From: Phyllobacteriaceae bacterium UBA1059
GTDB taxonomy: Bacteria > Pseudomonadota > Alphaproteobacteria > Rhizobiales > Rhizobiaceae
DNA: 10,784 nt
Assembly: GCA_002316345.1 (NCBI GenBank)
Contig: DCDI01000202.1
Location: forward strand, 7,202 to 17,985
Direction of reading: 5' to 3'
The translations under genes were made by a program, and so were the position numbers. Positions 6,021-10,784 of this stretch are shown piece by piece; the stretch's first letter is position 1, and each line of letters starts with the position of its first letter. Below the pieces are notes generated by a model, which saw nothing but the letters and a program-made list of their open reading frames with translations, had not been told where the DNA came from and made no database searches.

Positions 6021-7912
6021 CAGGATTTCGGGCGCTCCGCGCGCATTACCGCGCAAATGGATTGGAAGAATGGGGCGTCGGCCAGGTCTTCGATCGAAGT
6101 CGAATTCTTCAGCCGCCAGTTGGGATAGCTGTCGACGGTGCCGGGCAGGTTGGTCGGCTTTTCCTCGCCGGTGAGATCGGCAAGGCGAACGCCGGCCAGC
6201 AGAGACGGGGTGCGCGCCACCATGCGGTGCGTCGCGACCATGATGGTTTCGGGCAATTCCGACGCCTCATCACGTGCGGCCTTTTCGGCGGCCTTGCGGT
6301 CCTTCTCGTCGAACACGCGGAACCACGACATGCCTTCGATCAGCTTGGCGCGCTCTTCCGCGCGTGTTTCGCGCTGTTCCTCGGCGGCCTCTTCGTCGAT
6401 CAACCCATGTTCAAGGCGCAGATCGACATCATCACCGCGCCACCAGCCGCGCAGGGTCGGCAGATCGTGGGTGGAGAGGCAGGCAAGGGCCAGCGGCGGA
6501 TAATCCTTCGGCGCGAAGAAGCCGCCTTCGTCCTTCTCGAAATAAAGGATGCGATAGGACAGGATGCGCGTGTCGCGCATGACGTCCTGAAAGCCTTCCG
6601 GCACGTAGCCGAGATCTTCGCCGATAATGACGGTGCCGTTTTCCTGCGAGACCTCGGTGAGGATCCGCAGCATGTCCTCGATGGGATAATGCAGGTACGC
6701 GCCATCGGCCGGCTTGCCGCCCTTCGGCACAAGAAAAAGCTGCCACAGCGCCATGGCATGGTCGATGCGCAAGGCACCGGCATGCCGTGTGAGCGCCTGC
6801 ATGGTCTGTTTGTATTGCGCGAAATCGGTGCGGCGCATGGTGGTGGGCGAGGGCGGCGCGAGACCCCATTCCTGACCGTCGGCCGTGAAGAAGTCGGGCG
6901 GGGCGCCGATCGTCATGTCCGGCAGAACGAGGTCCAGCGTGCTCCACGTCGCGGAGCCATCCGGCGACTCGCCGACGGCGAAATCAAGGTAAAGGCCGAT
7001 CCGCATGCCGGCTTCGCGGGCAGCCTTTGCGGCTTGCCCAAGCTGTGTATCGGCGAGCCATTGCAGCCAGACATGGAAGGACACGCTGTCATGTTCTTCC
7101 TGTTCAAAGGACGCGACGGCCTGCGAGCGGATGTCCTGGAACGAGCCCGGCCAGCTCGACCAGCCTGCGCCATAACCACCGGCAACCATGGAAGCCGAGA
7201 GCGCTTCAAACAGAGCATGACCGCGCAGGGGATCGCCACCTTCGCGGCGGAAGGCATCGAAGCTGTCCTTGGCGTAGCCGTCTTCGGTCGGCCAAGTGTC
7301 CTGCCAGCGATCCCAGATCAGGCGCAAGGCGGCGAGCTTGATGCGGGCGACTTCCGCATAATCAACGGCGTCGAGCGAACGCAGCGCTTCGAGATCGGCG
7401 GGATCGGCATCGGTGGTGGCAAAGCCCGGCACCTGATCCACGGCGATGTAAAGCGGGTTCAGGAACAGGCGGTTCGAGGGTGAAAATGGGCTGCAGCGCG
7501 CGGGATCGGACAGAAACTGCGTGTGCAGCGGATTGACGCCGACGAACTCCGCACCGGCTTTTGCCACCGTTTCGCTGACGGCGGCGAGATCGGCGAAGTC
7601 GCCGATACCCCAGTTGCGAGCCGAGCGCAGCTCATAAAGCATCAGCGACACGCCCCATGCGGGCTTGTCCGTCAACCAGTCGGGTAGCGCGCAGGTGCTG
7701 CCGGGAACGGCGCGCATCACCGGCGGCTTGATCGATCCGGCGGCCGCAAGGCTTGCTTCCACCTGCGGCTCGTCCTCGCAGGGGATGCCAAGTGCGGTCA
7801 GGATCGCGCGCTTGGTGTCATCGGCGATGAAGAGTTCCTCACCATCCGGCGCGGTGTGGCTCAGCCCGACGCCGTAGTGCCGGGCCAATTCGTCCAATGC
7901 GTCTGTTTTCAT
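6020..7912 (-). CDS. malQ: 4-alpha-glucanotransferase (amylomaltase)
   Basis: MalQ (GH77) transfers maltosyl and longer alpha-1,4-glucan units between chains, disproportionating short maltooligosaccharides. At 630 residues it carries an N-terminal extension (about 1-80, ending near LPDWL) of the longer MalQ type. Then come WGVSLMLYELRS (86-97), NWGIGDF (100-106), GVNPLH (125-130) and SPFSPSNRLFLNPLYI (141-156). Catalytic residues are visible: nucleophile D384 in ALRIDHAMALWQ, acid/base E432 in IIGEDLGYVP, and D483 in STHDLPTLRGWW. It sits between treZ (15 bases upstream) and treY (one-base overlap), so it is probably co-transcribed. The likely job there is to rebuild longer chains from the short dextrins that TreY and TreZ cannot use; that role is inferred from position. 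Only a weak ribosome site precedes the ATG. Confidence 0.97.
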   Translation of the reverse strand: MKTDALDELARHYGVGLSHTAPDGEELFIADDTKRAILTALGIPCEDEPQVEASLAAAGSIKPPVMRAVPGSTCALPDWLTDKPAWGVSLMLYELRSARNWGIGDFADLAAVSETVAKAGAEFVGVNPLHTQFLSDPARCSPFSPSNRLFLNPLYIAVDQVPGFATTDADPADLEALRSLDAVDYAEVARIKLAALRLIWDRWQDTWPTEDGYAKDSFDAFRREGGDPLRGHALFEALSASMVAGGYGAGWSSWPGSFQDIRSQAVASFEQEEHDSVSFHVWLQWLADTQLGQAAKAAREAGMRIGLYLDFAVGESPDGSATWSTLDLVLPDMTIGAPPDFFTADGQEWGLAPPSPTTMRRTDFAQYKQTMQALTRHAGALRIDHAMALWQLFLVPKGGKPADGAYLHYPIEDMLRILTEVSQENGTVIIGEDLGYVPEGFQDVMRDTRILSYRILYFEKDEGGFFAPKDYPPLALACLSTHDLPTLRGWWRGDDVDLRLEHGLIDEEAAEEQRETRAEERAKLIEGMSWFRVFDEKDRKAAEKAARDEASELPETIMVATHRMVARTPSLLAGVRLADLTGEEKPTNLPGTVDSYPNWRLKNSTSIEDLADAPFFQSICAVMRAERPKS

Positions 7913-7927
7913 GAGGCGAAACTATTC

Positions 7928-9727
7928 TCAGCGATCATCAAGTGCGTAGAACATCGAGTACGGCGGCAGTGTTCCCGCATCCGCATTCCCGCTGGTCTCC
8001 GGTTCGGAGAACAGGATCGCGCCGATCGCTGGCGGAACCGTTGCGGTTTCACCACTGAGGTTTGCGCGGAGCGACAGGCGCTTGGTACCAAACTCCCAAT
8101 CGACTACCAGAACGCCGGCATCGCCGCCGATGATCGTGCCAGATTCGCCACCGGCTTCTGCCAGAAGCGGCACGATCCTGTCCTGACGCAGCTTGAGGAG
8201 CGTCTTGTAGAAAGAAAGCCACTCGCTTCCCTCAGCCTTGCTCCAGTCGATCTTGGATCGCGTGAACGTGTCCGCCGCGTTCGGATCGGGGATCTGCTTC
8301 TGTTTTTCCTCGTCGCGGAAGGCCGCGAACTTTGCGAATTCATGGCGGCGGCCATTGCGCACGGCATCGGCCAACTCGCCATGGAAATCGGTGAAGAAGA
8401 AGAACGGGTTCGTCTCACCCCATTCCTCACCCATGAAGAGCAACGGGATATGCGGCGACAGGAGATGCACGGCGACCAGCACGCGCAGCAGCTTGTCGTC
8501 GGTCAGCGATACGAGACGCTCGCCGAGTGCGCGGTTTCCCACCTGATCGTGGTTTTGCAGGAAGTCCACGAAGGCCGTCGGCGGCAGATGCGTACTGGGT
8601 AGCCCGCGCGGTTTGTTGTCGTTATGCGGTGCCGGCTCGCCCTGATAGGCGAAGCCTTCGGCCAACGTGCGAGCGAGCTTCTGCAACGGCTCTTCGGCGA
8701 AGTCCTCGTAATAGCCGTCGGTTTCATCCGTCGCCACGACATGCGCGGCATTATGGAAGTCGTCGTTCCACTCGCCGCTATGCAGAACGATCTCGCCAGC
8801 CGGCCCACGTTCATGCAGGAGCGTGATGTTGCGATTGTCTTCGGTGGTCGTGTGGATGTGGCGATCTGGGAATCTTTCGCGGATGACCTGCGCGAGTTCA
8901 ACCAACAATTCGATCTCCGAATCTGGATCCTGAACCTGATCCACGGCATCGAGACGCAGACCGTCGATGCGGAACTCGTCCAGCCAGTAGATCGCATTGT
9001 CCAGGAAGTAGGAACGGACATCCGGCTTTTCATAGGCGATCGCGCCGCCCCAGGGGGTGTGGCGCTCGGGATGGAAGAAGTCGGGCGCGAGCTTCGGGAT
9101 GTAGTTCCCGTCCGGGCCGAAATGATTGTAGACCGCGTCGAGAATGACCATCAAGCCATGGCCATGCGCGGCGTCGACCAGCGCCTTCAGGTCGTCGGGC
9201 GTGCCGTAAGCGCGATGTGGTGCGTAAAGGAGCACACCGTCATAGCCCCAGCCGCGGTTGCCGCCGAACTGTGCCACCGGCAGAAGTTCGATTGCCGTGA
9301 TGCCGAGCTCAACCAGATGCGGCAGCTTGTCGATGGCCGCGCGGAACGTGCCTTCATCAGTGAAGGTGCCGACATGCAGCTCGTAAAAGACGGTTTCTTC
9401 CCACGGGCGGCCCTTCCAGTCGGCGTTCTGCCACTGGTAGGCGGTCGGATTGGTCAACAGCGAGGGGCCATGAACATCGCCTTGCTGAGCGCGCGAAGCG
9501 GGGTCAGGCACCGCAAAGCCATCGGGAAACACGAAGCTATAGGCGGCTCCCGGTGCCACGCTGGATTGCTCCAGCGTGAACCAGCCGCGCTCGTCGCGCT
9601 GCATCAAAGTGTCTAGGCCATCAAGGCGCAACGAAAGCTGCTCAGACCCGGGTGCCCACACCCGAAACTGAACGCGTCCATCATCCAGCCAGACCGGCCC
9701 CCAGCGGGTGTCGGTGTCCGCCGTCAT
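7928..9727 (-). CDS. treZ: Malto-oligosyltrehalose trehalohydrolase
   Basis: TreZ (GH13) hydrolyses maltooligosyltrehalose to free trehalose and a maltodextrin shortened by two glucoses. The 599-residue protein begins with the N-terminal beta-sandwich domain (about 10-100, with VQFRVWAP), then the catalytic barrel. Landmarks are FYELHVGTFT (114-123), ELLPVAQFGGNRGWGYDGV (147-165), DAVYNHFGPDGNY (197-209), GLRLDAVD with nucleophile D260, TTTEDNRN with acid E296, and LQNHDQVGNRALGERL with D394. The family-specific FMGEEWGETNPFFFFTDFHG stretch follows. Length is normal for the family and no key residue is missing. The start ATG overlaps the glgX stop by 4 bases (ATGA), and malQ follows after 15 bases, so it is an internal gene of a glgX-treZ-malQ-treY operon. 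TreZ and TreY from one transcript provide the OtsA/OtsB-independent route to trehalose. Confidence 0.97.
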   Translation of the reverse strand: MTADTDTRWGPVWLDDGRVQFRVWAPGSEQLSLRLDGLDTLMQRDERGWFTLEQSSVAPGAAYSFVFPDGFAVPDPASRAQQGDVHGPSLLTNPTAYQWQNADWKGRPWEETVFYELHVGTFTDEGTFRAAIDKLPHLVELGITAIELLPVAQFGGNRGWGYDGVLLYAPHRAYGTPDDLKALVDAAHGHGLMVILDAVYNHFGPDGNYIPKLAPDFFHPERHTPWGGAIAYEKPDVRSYFLDNAIYWLDEFRIDGLRLDAVDQVQDPDSEIELLVELAQVIRERFPDRHIHTTTEDNRNITLLHERGPAGEIVLHSGEWNDDFHNAAHVVATDETDGYYEDFAEEPLQKLARTLAEGFAYQGEPAPHNDNKPRGLPSTHLPPTAFVDFLQNHDQVGNRALGERLVSLTDDKLLRVLVAVHLLSPHIPLLFMGEEWGETNPFFFFTDFHGELADAVRNGRRHEFAKFAAFRDEEKQKQIPDPNAADTFTRSKIDWSKAEGSEWLSFYKTLLKLRQDRIVPLLAEAGGESGTIIGGDAGVLVVDWEFGTKRLSLRANLSGETATVPPAIGAILFSEPETSGNADAGTLPPYSMFYALDDR

Positions 9728-10784
9728 AGGGTGGTCTCCAGGAGAACCAGCGCGCGGCCTTCGACGCGGTACTGGTTACCGTTGACCTTCGCCGCACGCT
9801 TGGGCGAGGCGATGCCGGTGGCGCTGTCGATCAGCACCATCCAGCCATCCTCGAAGCCGGCCGGAATGGTGAAGTCGAGCGGCTCGTAATGGGCGTTGAA
9901 GAGGATCGCGAGACGCTCTTCCGCACCGGCCAGAAGCACCGCCATGGAGCGCGTCAGGCCATTGTCCCAATCGCCCTGTTCCATGGCTTCGCCGCTCGGG
10001 CGCAGCCAATGCACGTCCTGCGTGCCCTGATCGTCGACAGTATCGCCATGCAGGAACTTGCGCTGGCCGAGCAGAGAGCGCGTGCGGCGGATGCGGATGA
10101 CGTTAGACACGAAGGTGCGGAAGGCTTCGTCGCGCTCGCTGATGCCGTCCCACTGCAGCCAGTTCAGCTCGTTGTCCTGGCAATAGGTGTTGTTATTGCC
10201 GTTCTGGGTACGACCGACTTCATCGCCCATCAGCAGCATCGGCGTGCCCTGCGACAGCAAGGTGGTGGCGACGAGGTTGCGTCGCATGCGATCGCGCAGA
10301 TCGAGCACCGCCGTGTCGTCGGTCTCGCCTTCGACGCCGCAGTTCCAGCTCAAATTGTGCGAGTGGCCGTCATTGTTGTCCTCGCCATTCGCCTCATTGT
10401 GCTTCTCGTTGTAGGACACGACGTCCATCAGCGTGAAGCCGTCATGGGCGGTGACAAAGGACACGCAGGCCCAGGGCTTGCGGCCGCGCTTTTCGAACAG
10501 GTTGGATGCGCCGAGCAGGTTGGACGCGAGTTCCGGCGCCATGCCGTCGTCGCCCTTCCAGTAGGCGCGGACATTGTCGCGATACTTGTCGTTCCATTCG
10601 GCCCAGAGCGGCGCATAATTGCCGACCTGATAGCCACCCGGACCCGTATCCCACGGCTCGGCGATCATCTTCACGGCCGACAGAACCGGGTCCTGGCGGA
10701 TCGCGTCGAAGAACACGGCGGATGGATCGAACTGGTCGCGGTCGCGGCCGAGCGTGGAGGCGAGATCGAAGCGGAAGCCGTCGA
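9724..10784 (-). CDS. glgX: Glycogen debranching enzyme GlgX (partial, N-terminus beyond window)
   Basis: The reading frame stays open to the right edge, so only the C-terminal 352 residues are seen. GlgX (GH13, isoamylase type) cleaves alpha-1,6 branches of phosphorylase-trimmed glycogen and releases short maltodextrins. The fragment opens with DGFRFDLAS, in which the Asp encoded at 10767-10765 is the catalytic nucleophile. The acid Glu follows in MIAEPWDTGPGGYQVG (codon 10659-10657), and the third Asp in TAHDGFTLMD. GlgX-type segments come next: NGEDNNDGHSHNLSWNCGVEG, GTPMLLMGDE, and GNNNTYCQDNE. The C-terminal beta domain is complete and ends at LLETTL. The stop overlaps the treZ start by 4 bases. 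As the first visible gene of the operon it would supply linear dextrins for TreY. The closely related TreX debranching enzymes of trehalose clusters are an alternative name for the same activity. Confidence 0.94.
   Translation of the reverse strand, partial: DGFRFDLASTLGRDRDQFDPSAVFFDAIRQDPVLSAVKMIAEPWDTGPGGYQVGNYAPLWAEWNDKYRDNVRAYWKGDDGMAPELASNLLGASNLFEKRGRKPWACVSFVTAHDGFTLMDVVSYNEKHNEANGEDNNDGHSHNLSWNCGVEGETDDTAVLDLRDRMRRNLVATTLLSQGTPMLLMGDEVGRTQNGNNNTYCQDNELNWLQWDGISERDEAFRTFVSNVIRIRRTRSLLGQRKFLHGDTVDDQGTQDVHWLRPSGEAMEQGDWDNGLTRSMAVLLAGAEERLAILFNAHYEPLDFTIPAGFEDGWMVLIDSATGIASPKRAAKVNGNQYRVEGRALVLLETTL

Noticed and set aside
5984..6056. Upstream in-frame start for treY at 6056
   Set aside because: The extra 12 residues lie inside malQ and precede the conserved family start. 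The 6020 ATG forms the stop-start overlap typical of this operon.
6062..7483. 473-codon plus-strand frame opposite malQ
   Set aside because: It is antisense to a well-supported GH77 gene and has no domain, ribosome site or plausible promoter of its own.
8624..9616. 330-codon plus-strand frame opposite treZ
   Set aside because: It is a shadow of treZ, with an Arg/Val/Gly-heavy composition typical of reverse-strand reading.

Overview
The window looks like chromosomal DNA of an alphaproteobacterium, most likely of the Hyphomicrobiales (Rhizobiales). The case rests on high GC content, tightly overlapping genes, the style of the small accessory proteins, and one exact match to the EcfG/SigT general-stress promoter, which is specific to this class. 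The genus cannot be fixed from the sequence alone.

Region 1 (1-2109, minus strand) is a housekeeping cluster. In transcription order it holds a DUF952 protein, class 2 dihydroorotate dehydrogenase (pyrD) and a histone-deacetylase-superfamily protein that runs off the left edge. DUF952 and pyrD share one base (TGATG). A hairpin lies between pyrD and the deacetylase gene.

Region 2 (2110-3537) is a block of small genes without assigned pathways. It contains a secreted coiled-coil protein (+), two extremely proline-rich microproteins in a coupled pair (-), and a DUF2934 protein with a lysine/alanine-rich tail (+). The proline-rich pair has a consensus EcfG promoter (GGAAC-N16-CGTT) and a strong Shine-Dalgarno, so it is probably a general-stress transcription unit. 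The 41-residue protein is Pro at every even position from 6 to 40. This is the least described part of the window.

Region 3 (3534-10784, minus strand) is a glycogen-to-trehalose operon in the order glgX (5' end cut off by the window), treZ, malQ, treY. GlgX debranches glycogen. TreY turns the reducing end of a maltodextrin into an alpha-1,1 linkage. TreZ releases trehalose. MalQ probably re-extends the short maltooligosaccharides left over so that they can be used again. Overlaps (ATGA for glgX/treZ, TGATG for malQ/treY) and a 15-nt gap (treZ/malQ) argue for a single transcript. The stop codon of treY overlaps that of the convergent DUF2934 gene, and a strong hairpin inside the 3' end of treY may end the DUF2934 transcript.

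No tRNA, rRNA, CRISPR array, insertion sequence or phage gene was seen. The longest gene-free stretch is 2943-3222 (280 bases). It holds the EcfG promoter and a small inverted repeat, and I see no further gene in it.
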